A DNA stretch of 64,000 nt from PALSA-1004 sp963829085 (GCA_963829085.1 CAWHHJ010000012.1:1-64000), one strand, 5' to 3'; numbered from the stretch's first letter, positions 1-9,170 are shown. Notes: generated from the letters alone by a model not told the origin. A program made the numbers and translations.

Positions 1-636
1 AAGAAACATAATGTGAAGGTGACAGTGCACGTCGTCGATATAGCCGCACCAGGCAATGCAGCGGCGCTGGGTCAGAAATGCGCCGACGTCGACGTCCTCG
101 TCAATAACGCCGGCGCGATCCCGCAGGGAAGTCTCACGCAGGTGAGTGAGGAAAAGTGGCGCAAGGCGTGGGACCTCAAAGTTTTTGGCTTCTTCAACCT
201 TACGAGAGAGATTTACCAGCGCATGTGCGAGCGTGGGTCAGGCGTCATCGTCAACGTGATCGGCGTGGCAGGGGAGAGCCATCGCGCGAATTACATCGCC
301 GGCGCAACCGGCAACGCTTCGCTGATCGCATTCACGCGCGCGCTCGGCGGCGAGAGCGTCGACCATGGTGTGCGCGTCGTAGGCGTCAATCCCGGTCGCA
401 TTCTCACCGAGCGCCAGATCCTCCACATGCAGGAGCGCGCAGAGAAACAGTTCGGCGACCGTGAGCGCTGGAAGGAAGTTCTCGACAAGATTTCCGAGAC
501 ACTTCCCTTCAAGCGAACCGGCGATCCCGCCGAAGTCTCGGACCTCGTTTGCTATCTCGCGTCAGCGCGCGCTTCGTACATCAGCGGCGCGGTGGTACCG
601 ATCGACGGCGGCGCGGCGACACGTCCTCGAGCGTAA
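1..636 (+). CDS. SDR family oxidoreductase, 5' end outside window
   Basis: Short-chain dehydrogenase fold protein; the frame is open to base 1, so the Rossmann TGxxxGIG segment lies upstream of the window and the GTG at 13 is not the true start. The NNAG motif is present and the tail ends in a GAVVPIDGG-type strand typical of the family. The catalytic region is atypical: where SDRs have Ser then YxxxK this protein has VNVIGVAG and then YIAGATGNASL, so Ser is Gly, the Lys position is Asn and no Tyr sits four residues before it. It may be a conserved non-classical SDR subfamily rather than an inactive enzyme. Followed 58 bp later by a cupin gene on the same strand, so the two may be co-transcribed. 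Substrate unknown. Confidence 0.85.
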   Translation, partial: KKHNVKVTVHVVDIAAPGNAAALGQKCADVDVLVNNAGAIPQGSLTQVSEEKWRKAWDLKVFGFFNLTREIYQRMCERGSGVIVNVIGVAGESHRANYIAGATGNASLIAFTRALGGESVDHGVRVVGVNPGRILTERQILHMQERAEKQFGDRERWKEVLDKISETLPFKRTGDPAEVSDLVCYLASARASYISGAVVPIDGGAATRPRA

Positions 637-694
637 AGACTGCAAAGCAGCGGTCTGTGATGGCTATCGCTAGCTAATTGAGCAAGGATTTCAC

Positions 695-1093
695 ATGTCG
701 CACAAGAAGATAAGCCGCATCTACACCGGTGAAGACGGCCGCTCGCACTTCGAGGACCTGATAGTGCCTATGAACACACTGATCGCCGGCGAACGCATCT
801 CGCTGCGATCGGCGCTCGTGCCGACGACGGGCGTTTCATTCCGCGAAAATCCGCTCGGCCGCTCCGAGGAATTTCACTGCCCCAAGCAGCGTCAATTCGT
901 GATCACTCTTTTCGGTGCAGTGCAAATCACTTGCGGCGGCGGCAAGCGTGTTTTTGGTCCTGGCGATGTGCTGTTCGCCGAAGACCTCACCGGCGAAGGT
1001 CACGCCAATCGCGAATTGCTGGGCCCACGTCAGAGCTTGATCCTTCCTGTGCCGGAACACTTCGACATCCGGCACTGGGCGAAAGCGCCATGA
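695..1093 (+). CDS. small cupin-domain protein
   Basis: A 132-residue protein with one predicted beta-barrel of the cupin type. The central part has the expected rhythm: an EEFHCP strand, a hydrophobic strand FVITLFGAVQI, a PGDVLFAED turn (the PGD of cupin motif 2) and GHANR. The usual His/Glu metal set of motif 1 is incomplete (one His, no HxH), so metal binding is uncertain. It lies just downstream of the SDR gene on the same strand, which suggests a role in the same catabolic step, but nothing identifies the substrate. No signal peptide, so cytoplasmic. Confidence 0.75.
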   Translation: MSHKKISRIYTGEDGRSHFEDLIVPMNTLIAGERISLRSALVPTTGVSFRENPLGRSEEFHCPKQRQFVITLFGAVQITCGGGKRVFGPGDVLFAEDLTGEGHANRELLGPRQSLILPVPEHFDIRHWAKAP

Positions 1094-1124
1094 CGGTTCC
1101 GGGGCGATATCGCACGCTGCCGCA

Positions 1125-1388
1125 TTAAGCGCACCGAGGCCTGCCCTTGGTTGTTTTGCGATCGCCGTCGTGAACGCGCGCGTGGCTGTCGCGGTCTCCA
1201 CCGGTGACTAACATGGTGAAGCCTTGCCAGCGCCACCACACCGCACCACATACGGGACACACCGCGTCGCCGTTTTTATTGAAATGCATCAACTGGCCGG
1301 TCATTGAATGCACCAAATGATCAGGCGGCAAGTCGTTATCACCCCGCAGGGCGGCGTCGCAGGCGCTGCAAAGCTCGGTCTTCTCCAT
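1125..1388 (-). CDS. small zinc-ribbon-like hypothetical protein
   Basis: An 87-residue protein with two CxxC pairs, CSAC near residues 7-10 and CPVC near 44-47, followed by GAVWWRW. Two CxxC knuckles about 35 residues apart are the usual four-ligand arrangement of a zinc ribbon. The C-terminal third is polar and rich in Asp and Arg. No convincing Shine-Dalgarno precedes the ATG. It converges on the cupin gene with a gap of about 30 bp. A decayed relative lies at about 2160-2290 on the same strand, which supports this being a real gene family. Function unknown. Confidence 0.5.
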   Translation of the reverse strand: MEKTELCSACDAALRGDNDLPPDHLVHSMTGQLMHFNKNGDAVCPVCGAVWWRWQGFTMLVTGGDRDSHARVHDGDRKTTKGRPRCA

Positions 1389-1833
1389 AGGACGGGTGTG
1401 ACAGTTCTTCGCCGGTGAATATCCGGTGTTCGCAGCTTTGAGATGTAACCATTGGTAACGTTAACCGGCGTTTCGCTGACGCGCTGACCTGACACTTGTG
1501 CCGGTGCATGATCCGGCGCGCTGGAAATCGTAAATCAGATCAGCGCCGCGCTTCGACTATGGATGCGTTTTACTGTGAAACGGTGTTTGATGTCTGGCTT
1601 GACCTTTCGGCTCAACCGCGTCTCGCATCGTAGTGAAGTGTGTCAGCAATAACGTGACGCACAGTCGGAGCGACTTCAATAACCGATCAATTTTGCGACG
1701 TGCCGCGATTCCCTAGCACAGCGCCTCTCGTTGGCGCTATGTCATAAAGATTGCATCCTGGTGTTGAATTGGTCCAGGACAATTGCGTAACTCTGACAAA
1801 ATCAGCCACTCGTTATTTTGCAGGGGCAATGCT
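1389..1833. other. intergenic, no gene seen
   Basis: About 445 bases between the zinc-ribbon gene start and the RRM gene. Stops are frequent in all frames and I see no clear promoter, hairpin or repeat. It must contain the promoters of the two divergent genes. Confidence 0.4.
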
Positions 1834-2124
1834 ATGTTCTGTGTGCATCGCGATTCAACCGACGTCGAAGTGCTTGATCTTATTCGTCATCGATGCCGCA
1901 CGTACGGCGAGGTTGTCCATTTATTACTCATGCCGGGACTTCCCGATCGTCGGTTTGCTATCGTCGAAATGAGTACGATCGCCCAAACACACAAGCTTGC
2001 GGCCTCGGTCGGCCAAACCGCGTTTGACGACCGAACAGTCGTCATTCGGCTGAGATACTCGCTTAGATCAGTAGTCAGCGGTAGCAAAGTGCGACGGCCC
2101 CGGCCTCGATCGTCTTTACAGTGA
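1834..2124 (+). CDS. single RNA-recognition-motif (RRM) protein
   Basis: A 96-residue protein that reads as one RRM fold. Residues 1-6 (MFCVHR) fit the first strand, followed by a helix and the loop YGEVVHLLLM, as in the DL..F..FGEV segment of RRMs. RRFAIVEM near residue 44 fits the RNP1 strand, then a helix and FDDRTVVIRLR fit the last helix and strand. The tail is short and basic (KVRRPRPR), consistent with RNA binding. RNP1 has Phe but lacks the second aromatic, so affinity is uncertain. The ATG at 1834 is preferred over an upstream TTG at 1783 because AGGGG lies 7 bases before it. Bacterial one-RRM proteins are often cold- or stress-linked; that role here is inference. Confidence 0.55.
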   Translation: MFCVHRDSTDVEVLDLIRHRCRTYGEVVHLLLMPGLPDRRFAIVEMSTIAQTHKLAASVGQTAFDDRTVVIRLRYSLRSVVSGSKVRRPRPRSSLQ

Positions 2125-2157
2125 TTGGAGCGGCACAGCCAGGATCTGTATTGGCGG

Positions 2158-2290
2158 CATCATGGAGCACTGACCGCACACACCGCCTCGTTGTGCATGT
2201 TGAAAATCAGCCACTGGACACTTAGCAAGTACGCAACGTCCCGGCGTGGTGCAACATCAGAGCCTGGTCGCACGTACTGACCGTGGAAGT
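2158..2290 (-). pseudogene. decayed copy of the zinc-ribbon gene
   Basis: On the minus strand this stretch still encodes CDQAL, then after a stop and a short divergent part QWLIFNMHNEAVCAV, matching CDAAL and GQLMHFNKNGDAVCPV of the intact zinc-ribbon gene at 1125-1388. About 32 of 51 bases match over the best part (2174-2224 against 1256-1306). Stops interrupt it and two of the four cysteines are lost. The alignment was made by eye, so the borders are approximate. Confidence 0.35.
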
Positions 2291-2380
2291 CCTTCGCACA
2301 TCGCTATCTCAGCTTGCAGCGGCTGCGTATTACACTACGGACTGCTCATTGATGTGTCGTGACTCCAACTCACGACGAAC

Positions 2381-3245
2381 ATGCGTCCTTCAAAGCCCCA
2401 AGCACCACAGGACATCGCCGCATCCGGCTGGAAGCAATTACTGAGACGCACATGGCGCGCGGCTGCTTCCCAGCATTCTTCACTGATCGGTGCGGGTATT
2501 GCTTTCTACGGCGTGTGGTCGTTCTTTCCGGCTCTCGCCGCGCTCGTCGCGATGTGGGCAATGCTGGTGAGTCCGGATGACATACTAAAGCTGCTGTCAG
2601 CGGTAAGAATTCAATTACCGGAAAGCGTGAATGTGATCGTTGTCGGGCAACTCGCAGCCATCGCCCAGCATTCGCGAACGTTGTCCAGCCTCACTTTGAT
2701 TTCGTTTCTCTTAGTCGCACTTTGGAGCGGTATGCGCGCGATGCGTGGTCTGCTCGCGGCGCTAAACATAATCTACGGAGCAAAGGAGGAACGCGCTTTT
2801 TGGCACCTGCATGCGCTCACGCTGGCATTCACGTGCTATGGCGGGATATTTCTACTGGCTGGTACTCGCCACCATTGTTACGGTTCCCGCCGGTGGGGTC
2901 GGCACCGTGGAATATTATGTGTCGGGCATCGCGCGATGGGCGATGCTTCTCGTCTTGCTTATGCTCTCGCTGGCGGTGCTATATCGCTATGGCCCGTCGC
3001 GCCCGGCAGCGCGATGGCGGTGGGTCAGTTGGGGCGCGGTAGCAAGTACCGTTATCTGGGCGATCGGCTCGCTGCTTTTTTCTTGCTACGTTTCGCAGGT
3101 CGCGCAGATTAACGTGTTGTTCGGATCGCTCGGTGCGGTCATCATTTTCTTCCTCTGGTCTTACCTGACGGTCCTGACGATGCTGCTGGGCGCGCAGGTT
3201 AACGCGGAAATGGAGCGCCAGGTCGATATTGAACGGAGACCATAG
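2381..3245 (+). pseudogene. YihY/BrkB-family inner-membrane protein, frameshifted
   Basis: The first part (2381 to about 2860) has the family start: a cytoplasmic amphipathic lead, AGIAFYGVWSFFPALAAL, VALWSGMRAMRGLL and NIIYGAKEERAFW. From about 2840 the family sequence continues in the next frame with YFYWLVLATIVTVP, WGAVASTVIWAIGSLLFS and FGSLGAVIIFFLWSYL, ending at 3245. A single extra base between about 2840 and 2870 (or two missing) explains the break; all transmembrane segments are otherwise intact. These proteins are multi-pass inner-membrane proteins once annotated as RNase BN; their real function is unsettled. It may be a sequencing error rather than a dead gene. Confidence 0.75.
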
Positions 3246-3271
3246 GTCGGCGACAAACGTCGCTCGGCCAA

Positions 3272-4273
3272 TCATTCCTGTTTGAGCCCGAGACTTTGCG
3301 CAAGCTTCGTCCACCGGGCGAGTTCCGACTGCATGGTTGCCGCGAGCTGCTCCGGTGTACTGCCCACAGGCTCGATGCCGAGCGCAGCGAGCTTCTCGCG
3401 GATGTCGCGCTGGTTGACGATTTTTGCGAGCTCCGCACTTAGTCGCGTAACGATTGATCCCGCAGTGCCTCCCGGTGCGAGCACCGAATAAGACGCGACG
3501 ACATCAAAGTCGGGATAGCCCGACTCGGCGACCGTCGGCACATCCGGCAACATCGACATGCGCTTTGCCGTAGTCACTGCAAGCAGGCGCAGGCGGCCGG
3601 AGCGAACGTGAGGCAAGCTTACGGGGGCGCCGATGAACGTCATCTCGCACTGGCCAGCGATGACGTCGTTCACCACCTGCCCGCCGCCTTTGTAAGGCAC
3701 GTGAACGATATCGATGCCCGCAAGTGATTTCAGCAACTCCCCTGCGAGATGCGTAGGTCCGAACGCGCCGGACGACGCAAAATTAATCTGATGCGGCCGT
3801 GCGCGCGCCAGCGCCACGAGCTCCTTCACACTGCGTGCCGGCAGCGATGGATTAACCACCAGCGTCTGCGCACCGACTGCGACCATCGACACCGGCGCAA
3901 AGTCTTTTAGCGGGTGATACGGCATGTTCGTCCGAAATGGCGGATTCATGGTGTGGCCGGAGCTCACGTAAGCCAGCGTATAGCCATCGGGCGGAGATTT
4001 CGCGACGAAGTCGCCCGCCAGGATGCCATCGGCGCCCGGACGGTTGTCGATGATGACCGATTGACCCAGCGCCTCCGACAGGCGCTGTGCGATGATGCGC
4101 CCCGATACATCGACGGCGCCCCCCGCGGTAAACCCAACGGTCATTCGCACCAGCCGCGAGGGATATTTCGCCGCATCGCCGGACGCGTCGCGCGGTGGCG
4201 TCTGCGCATGCACGCAAGTGTCCGCGAGCGCCAGCCATGCAAAAATCACCCCTGATCTGACCGTATGATTCAT
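3272..4273 (-). CDS. Bug-family (TctC-like) periplasmic receptor
   Basis: A 333-residue tripartite tricarboxylate-type solute receptor. The signal peptide ends at CVHAQ near residue 23. Family signatures are PSRLVRMTVGFTAGGAVD, VIIDNRPGADG, PPDGYTLAYV, VHVPYKGGGQVVND and LPDVPTVAESGYPDFDV. Bug receptors bind carboxylates through two loops contacting the ligand carboxyl group. The ATG at 4273 has AGGAG seven bases upstream and gives a normal signal peptide, so the longer frame from 4468 is rejected. Divergent from the TauD-type dioxygenase, which could act on the imported compound. No TctA/TctB genes are nearby. Confidence 0.92.
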   Translation of the reverse strand: MNHTVRSGVIFAWLALADTCVHAQTPPRDASGDAAKYPSRLVRMTVGFTAGGAVDVSGRIIAQRLSEALGQSVIIDNRPGADGILAGDFVAKSPPDGYTLAYVSSGHTMNPPFRTNMPYHPLKDFAPVSMVAVGAQTLVVNPSLPARSVKELVALARARPHQINFASSGAFGPTHLAGELLKSLAGIDIVHVPYKGGGQVVNDVIAGQCEMTFIGAPVSLPHVRSGRLRLLAVTTAKRMSMLPDVPTVAESGYPDFDVVASYSVLAPGGTAGSIVTRLSAELAKIVNQRDIREKLAALGIEPVGSTPEQLAATMQSELARWTKLAQSLGLKQE

Positions 4274-4460
4274 GTTGCGTCTCCTGCGTCTTCGCGCGAA
4301 TGATTTGGCTGACTGGCGCACGAATCCTAGCAGATGATGTTGCAGGTACCGGCTGAGCCCGATTGACACAAAGCGGCCATTGCAGCTAAATGCGAAATTC
4401 CTGCAGCCGCTGTGCGCAATCAGGCATAAGAGTGGCGCGTTCACCAGCGAAATTTTGTTC

Positions 4461-5324
4461 ATGCCCATTCAAGTCAAGCCCACCGGCGCCGCGCTCGGCG
4501 CCGAAATCATCGGCGCGGATCTGACGAAGCCGCTCGATGACGCATCGTTTGCGCAGATACGCGCGGCCTTCTACGAGCACGAGGTGATTTTTTTTCGCGG
4601 GCAGGCGCTCAGCGACGAAGACCAGATCCGTTTCAGCGCGCGATTCGGCGAATTGCGAAAGCTTAAACTCACGAGCCAGCTTCACGTCGATCATCCTGAA
4701 ATTTTCGTTGTGTCCAACATCAAGAAGGACGGCAAGCACATCGGGAGCTACGACGCCGGCATCTTCTGGCACACCGATGGTGCCTACCTTGCGAATCCGC
4801 ACGCCGTCTCGGCGCTGCGCGCGCTGCAAGTGCCGACGGTCGACGGACGCGTGCTGGGCGACACCAATTTCGCAAGCACGTCAGCCGCGTATGACGCGCT
4901 GCCTCAATCCATGAAGAAACGTCTCGACGGGCTGCAGGCGCTGCACAGCATTATCCAGCGACTCAATAAGACGCTTAAATCCGGCTTGAAGAAGGATTAC
5001 AACGCCGCGGTCAAATCCGAGCCGGAAGCCGTCCACCCGCTGGTGCGCGTGCACCCGGTCAATGGTCGCAAATGCCTTTACGTGACCGAAGGCTACACCG
5101 TGCGCATCATTGGCCTGCCCGAAGACGAGAGCCGCGAACTGATCGCGGAACTTACTGCGCATTGCGTGAAGCCCGAATTCACCTACCTGCACAACTGGCG
5201 CCAGAATGATCTGGTGATGTGGGACGACTGCACCACTCAGCACAAGGCGACTTTCGATTACCCGGCATCGACACCGAGGCTCATGCACCGCACTACTGTG
5301 GTGTCCAACGCTGCAGCTGTGTGA
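4461..5324 (+). CDS. TauD/TfdA-family Fe(II)/2-oxoglutarate dioxygenase
   Basis: A 287-residue cytoplasmic dioxygenase. The HxD iron motif is FWHTDGAYL (His104, Asp106), the distal His lies in DDCTTQHKATFDY, and the 2-oxoglutarate-binding Arg in TPRLMHRTT. The N-terminal GAALGAEIIGADL strand-turn is typical of TauD/TfdA. These enzymes hydroxylate a carbon next to a heteroatom (taurine, 2,4-D, alkyl sulfates) while decarboxylating 2-oxoglutarate; which substrate is used here cannot be read. The ATG at 4461 gives the family N-terminus; the frame is open to 4380 but that extension looks non-coding. Divergent from a Bug receptor, a pairing common for aromatic or sulfonate uptake. Confidence 0.92.
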   Translation: MPIQVKPTGAALGAEIIGADLTKPLDDASFAQIRAAFYEHEVIFFRGQALSDEDQIRFSARFGELRKLKLTSQLHVDHPEIFVVSNIKKDGKHIGSYDAGIFWHTDGAYLANPHAVSALRALQVPTVDGRVLGDTNFASTSAAYDALPQSMKKRLDGLQALHSIIQRLNKTLKSGLKKDYNAAVKSEPEAVHPLVRVHPVNGRKCLYVTEGYTVRIIGLPEDESRELIAELTAHCVKPEFTYLHNWRQNDLVMWDDCTTQHKATFDYPASTPRLMHRTTVVSNAAAV

Positions 5325-5606
5325 GGCTAGCGAGCCGTTCAGTTAAAATCGTGATAGAAACGGCGACGCGCGCAACAAACCGCAGCTAACCCGCGTCATC
5401 GCCGGACCTTGATTCGCTTCGGTTCGTTGAATCCACAGTCCGTAAGGATCGAAGTTTTCTCTACCGTGTGTTCATACGGGACAGCAGCTTGACCGAAATT
5501 CGCGCAGCGGATTCCGCTAAAGACGCGTGGCGGCACCGCGCATGGTTATGCGCCGACGGCGAAACTGCGCGCTTAATGTTCGCAACAACCCGTGCGAGTG
5601 CGCACT

Positions 5607-7004
5607 ATGGCGATTGATCGCCTGAAGCGCGTGCTCCGGCAGCCCGAGGGTCGCCGCTGGCTCTTGTCGCCCGGCATGAAGACTGCCGTCTTCTTCATCG
5701 TGCTGGCATTGCTCACGGCGCTCGTCGCCTGGCTCGACCCGCGGCCAAGTTTGCGCCATGTACATATCGCCATGCTGTCGGGCAGCCCCACGGGTAACTA
5801 CTATGCGATTGTCGATAAGATTGCGGCTGAAACCGCGCGGCGCCATGGGCGCGTGCAAAACTTGTCGTCCGCCGGATCCGTAGAGAACGTCGAGCGGCTC
5901 ATCGCCGGCGCGAGGAACTGCGCAGTCCATTTCGCGCTGGTGCAAGACGGAATCACGTATCCCGAAGGGCACCAGCTTGAACTAATCGGTCGGCTGCCGC
6001 GACCCGAATCGCTGTTGATTCTCGGACGCAATGTCGACCGCATTCAGTCCGTTGCTGAATTGAATGGATTTCGCATCGGCATCGGGCCTGTAGGCAGCGG
6101 GACTGAACACATGATGCGGCGCGTACTGTCGCTTCTCGACGGTGTTGACCTTCGTATTTCAACGCAGACCATTGATGAGCAGCTCGGCATGGCGGAGCGC
6201 GGCGAGCTCGACCTGGCCGCGATGGTCCTGGACGATGAAGCCACGCTGCTCGCCAATGCCGTGACGAAGCGCAACCTCGATATTCTCGAGCTGCCCGACC
6301 TCGAATCCCTTGCACGCCATCTGCGCTTCGCGCGCATTGGCATAATCCCGGCCGGGCAAATGGACTACGTGCGAAAGATCCCGCACAAGGACAAAAAGGT
6401 GTTGCAGCTCGATGCGCTCATTGTGAGCAATGGCTGCGCGCCCGATGGCGTCACGCAAGGTTTCATGACGGCGCTTGTCGAGGTATTTCCGGCCTTCGTG
6501 CGCCATAATAAAGGTCAGCCCAATCCGGCTGGCCTGCGGTTGGCGCCTGTCGCTGCGAACTTCTATAGTGCGGAGGGTCCGGATCTACTGGGCAAATATG
6601 CGCCGTGGGCGGTCGACATCATGCCGCAAGCCACTTGGATCCAACTCGGCGTGGCGTTTTCCATCTTGTTCAGCGGCATGGCGGTGTGGCATCGATTCCG
6701 CCTTTGGCGCGTCGATGCGGGCCGTGTGAAGATCGAGCGCGACATCGCGGCGCTGTTTGGCGGCGCCACGAGGGAATCGATCGTCGAAACGCCGCTTGAC
6801 TCCCGCTACACCGCCGCCGATGCTCGCGCGCAAATCGACGATCTGATGCGGCGCTTGTCCGAACTTTCGGACCGATGCCGCAAACAGTCGCTGTCATTGC
6901 TCGTGCCGATGGGCGAGGAAATGTCGTACCGTTATCAGGAAATGCTCATTGCCGAACTGCTGCGTGCGCTTAGACGCCGCAAGGAGCGGCTGGCCGCGCG
7001 TTAG
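5607..7004 (+). CDS. TAXI-family solute-binding protein with two membrane anchors
   Basis: About 465 residues. One N-terminal transmembrane segment (TAVFFIVLALLTALVAWL) leads into a TAXI-type periplasmic domain with LSGSPTGNYYAIVDKIA and LSSAGSVENVERL. A second hydrophobic segment (WIQLGVAFSILFSGMAVW) near residue 355 is followed by a basic, partly helical cytoplasmic tail of about 90 residues. TAXI proteins are receptors of TRAP transporters. The large TRAP membrane subunits are absent here, and the tethered, two-anchor form suggests a sensor or scaffold rather than a free receptor; that is inference. A GTG at 5592 is an alternative start; no strong ribosome site favours either. Confidence 0.85.
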   Translation: MAIDRLKRVLRQPEGRRWLLSPGMKTAVFFIVLALLTALVAWLDPRPSLRHVHIAMLSGSPTGNYYAIVDKIAAETARRHGRVQNLSSAGSVENVERLIAGARNCAVHFALVQDGITYPEGHQLELIGRLPRPESLLILGRNVDRIQSVAELNGFRIGIGPVGSGTEHMMRRVLSLLDGVDLRISTQTIDEQLGMAERGELDLAAMVLDDEATLLANAVTKRNLDILELPDLESLARHLRFARIGIIPAGQMDYVRKIPHKDKKVLQLDALIVSNGCAPDGVTQGFMTALVEVFPAFVRHNKGQPNPAGLRLAPVAANFYSAEGPDLLGKYAPWAVDIMPQATWIQLGVAFSILFSGMAVWHRFRLWRVDAGRVKIERDIAALFGGATRESIVETPLDSRYTAADARAQIDDLMRRLSELSDRCRKQSLSLLVPMGEEMSYRYQEMLIAELLRALRRRKERLAAR

Positions 7005-7037
7005 CCTACGCAAGTTGGCGCATTCTCCCGGCACGAG

Positions 7038-7983
7038 TCAGTCGTACACAACAAGACAGCGGATCTCGATGCTTTCACGCAAGGGGGCATCCGGCGGAGT
7101 ATCCGGATGATCGAACGCGCCGTGCGGCGTGAATCTCGCAACGCCACTGACCTGCGAATCGTATTGCTTGAAGACGAGCACTTCGTGACGGTCCATAGCC
7201 GAAAAGTAAAACCACTGGTGCCGGGGAGAATGCTCGACAAGGTAAATTTCTCCCGTGCGCGTCGTGTAGCGCACTTCGCCGGGCACAAGATCGGTCGCGC
7301 GCAATGTGCGGCTATCACAGACAGCAAGCGGCGTATCAAGGATGGGTCCGCGGATCGAACGCCAGATATTGATGATGCTGTAACGATTGACCGCTGCGGC
7401 ACGTACCAGGGTCCGTCAGCACCCGATGGAGCAGTGCGCGGCCGGACGCTTCGGAATAGTCGTTGTGAATTCGACCGGCGGCAGCCGGCCTGCTGCCATT
7501 ACCATGCCGGCCGAATGTGAGCGCGGGTCGCCCGGCTTCACGCTTGCGCACGAGATGATCGAACAGATAAGCGCGCTGAGCGCCGGTGGCAGCACATGCA
7601 AGCTCGGCCATCTCTTTGTAGTACACACTGACGATTTCTTCCTCGTTGAGAAAATCTTTTACGCCCGAGGGTGCGTCCCAGAGTTCAAAGCCTTCCCGAT
7701 GCACTGATGGTCCCGGCGATAAAATACGTGCGTCAGTAATCGGCATGCGATGCAGTTCGTACTCGCAGTTTTGCCGGGGCATTCCAGGCGGGGGCTCGTA
7801 CATGAAGTTATACGGGCGCTCGTCCGTGTGTTTTAGGTAACTGAGCCCGGCTTCAATTGATGGCAAGTACGCAGTGGAAGGAGTGGACCGCCGTAACGCC
7901 GCTGTGGCGGGCCCGTTGAAAGGCGTATGGTTACCCGAAATGCGCTGCTGCAGGCGCGGCTCAATAAGAACTTGTGAATGCAT
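7038..7983 (-). pseudogene. CmcJ/NvfI-like oxidoreductase, frameshifted
   Basis: The N-terminal frame (start 7983) carries the conserved EEEIVSVYYKEMAELACAAT, FDHLVRKREAGRP and HNDYSEASG. Near 7400 the family sequence moves to another frame: NRYSIINIWRSIRGP, VCDSRTLRATDLVPGEV, EHSPRHQWFYFSAMDRHE and FDHPDTPPDAP, ending at 7038. One extra base accounts for this. An intact paralogue lies at 60682-61521 and aligns across the break, which gives good support. Members of this family (CmcJ of cephamycin synthesis, NvfI) are linked to 2-oxoglutarate or iron chemistry; the reaction here is unknown. Whether the break is real or a read error is unclear. Confidence 0.75.
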
Positions 7984-8306
7984 GGATCACCCAAGACTGG
8001 TAGTGACGTACCGCGTATAGAACGGCGACTCGATATTTAAGGACAATGCGCTTTACATTACAAACGACATCTACGCATCGATTCGATGCGCTGTGGTCAT
8101 GCGACGAACCGGACGACGGGTTAGGCACGTGCCATCTAACCCATCATTTTGCAGGTAACCTGCATAACCCCATCCTGCGAGAATTCGGTTGCACGCTAAG
8201 CGAGGCGCCAGAACAATCGTTCTTGGCTAAGTTACTTGGCATACCGAAGCGGATGGATGTTGTTCGTATGGAAACATGCGCCGTTCTTGAAGGAGACTAT
8301 AGCTAA
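7984..8306. other. region upstream of the cytochrome gene
   Basis: About 320 bases between the divergent CmcJ-like and cytochrome genes. An open frame at 8046-8306 (86 codons) ends directly against the cytochrome start, but it has no recognisable domain and no good ribosome site, so I do not call it. AAGGAG at about 8289 is a plausible, slightly distant ribosome site for 8307. Confidence 0.35.
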
Positions 8307-9170
8307 ATGAAATACGCCACTGCATACAGCCGCGTCGCTAGCTTGGTGGTTCTGCTGTGTTATGGATTGGTCCGGCACGCTGGTGCCGCGGGTGCGCTCG
8401 ACCCGGAGTTGACGTTCCAGGCCGGTGATCAAAAAATCACCTTCAAACGTGCGGAGTTATTGAAGCGCTCCGACGTCGAGACGGTTTCCGTCGCGAATGA
8501 TGTGGCGTATCCGGGCCGGGCCATGAGTTACAAGGCCGTTCGCGCGACGGCGCTGTTTGACGGCTTGAAGGTTGCCGACGACGCGGTAATCCAGTTCAGA
8601 TGCCTCGATGGTTTCGCGGCGCCTATCAGCAAGGAACGCTTACTCAACAAGCAGCCTGACAAAAGCCTTGCCTATATCGCGATCGAAGAAGCCGACAAGC
8701 CGTGGCCGGCGATGAAGCCCGGCGGGATGTCGGCGGGGCCGTTTTATCTTGTATGGATGAAGCCTGAGGCGTCGTTCATTGGACCCGAGGAATGGCCGTA
8801 TCAAGTAGTCGCGTTTGAAGTCAAAGGCACTCTGGAGAAGCTGTATCCGAACATTTTCCCGGATGCCAAACTCAAGCCGACAAGCCCGGTGCGCCAGGGT
8901 TTCGCGGTATTCACGAAGAACTGCTTCGCGTGTCACACGCTCAACGGGGCTGGCGCTGCCGAAGTCGGCCCCGACTTGAACGTGCCGATGAATCCGACCG
9001 AGTACTTTCAAAAAACGGCGCTGCGAAAACTCATTCGCGATCCTCAGTCGCTGCGCCACTTTCCGCGGTCACGCATGAGCGCGTTTCCGCAAGAAGTCCT
9101 CTCAGAGCAGGAACTTGACCACCTGATTGCATATCTGGAACACATGGCTAAGCGGAAGGTGAATAAGTAA
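8307..9170 (+). CDS. exported c-type cytochrome with N-terminal extra domain
   Basis: A 287-residue exported protein: signal peptide to about residue 28, an N-terminal domain of about 165 residues, then a mono-haem cytochrome c domain. The haem site is CFACH (206-210), and RSRMSAFP (Met257) is the likely axial Met. The N-terminal domain (LTFQAGDQKITFKRAELL, YKAVRATALFDGL) resembles the molybdopterin-oxidoreductase-like or Ig-like fold found beside sulfite-dehydrogenase cytochromes, but without the Cys that binds molybdenum cofactor; this assignment is tentative. It should act in periplasmic electron transfer. It stands alone, with no dehydrogenase partner next to it. Confidence 0.85.
   Translation: MKYATAYSRVASLVVLLCYGLVRHAGAAGALDPELTFQAGDQKITFKRAELLKRSDVETVSVANDVAYPGRAMSYKAVRATALFDGLKVADDAVIQFRCLDGFAAPISKERLLNKQPDKSLAYIAIEEADKPWPAMKPGGMSAGPFYLVWMKPEASFIGPEEWPYQVVAFEVKGTLEKLYPNIFPDAKLKPTSPVRQGFAVFTKNCFACHTLNGAGAAEVGPDLNVPMNPTEYFQKTALRKLIRDPQSLRHFPRSRMSAFPQEVLSEQELDHLIAYLEHMAKRKVNK

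Noticed and set aside
3852..4238. Minus-strand frame inside the Bug gene at 3272
   Set aside because: Out of frame with the receptor, Arg/Ala-rich and without any family pattern; it is a GC-driven shadow.
4274..4468. N-terminal extension of the Bug gene to 4468
   Set aside because: The extension places 65 residues before a normal signal peptide, while AGGAG sits correctly before the ATG at 4273.
8046..8306. 86-codon frame directly before the cytochrome gene
   Set aside because: No recognisable domain, no ribosome site and uneven composition; kept only as a note on the upstream region.
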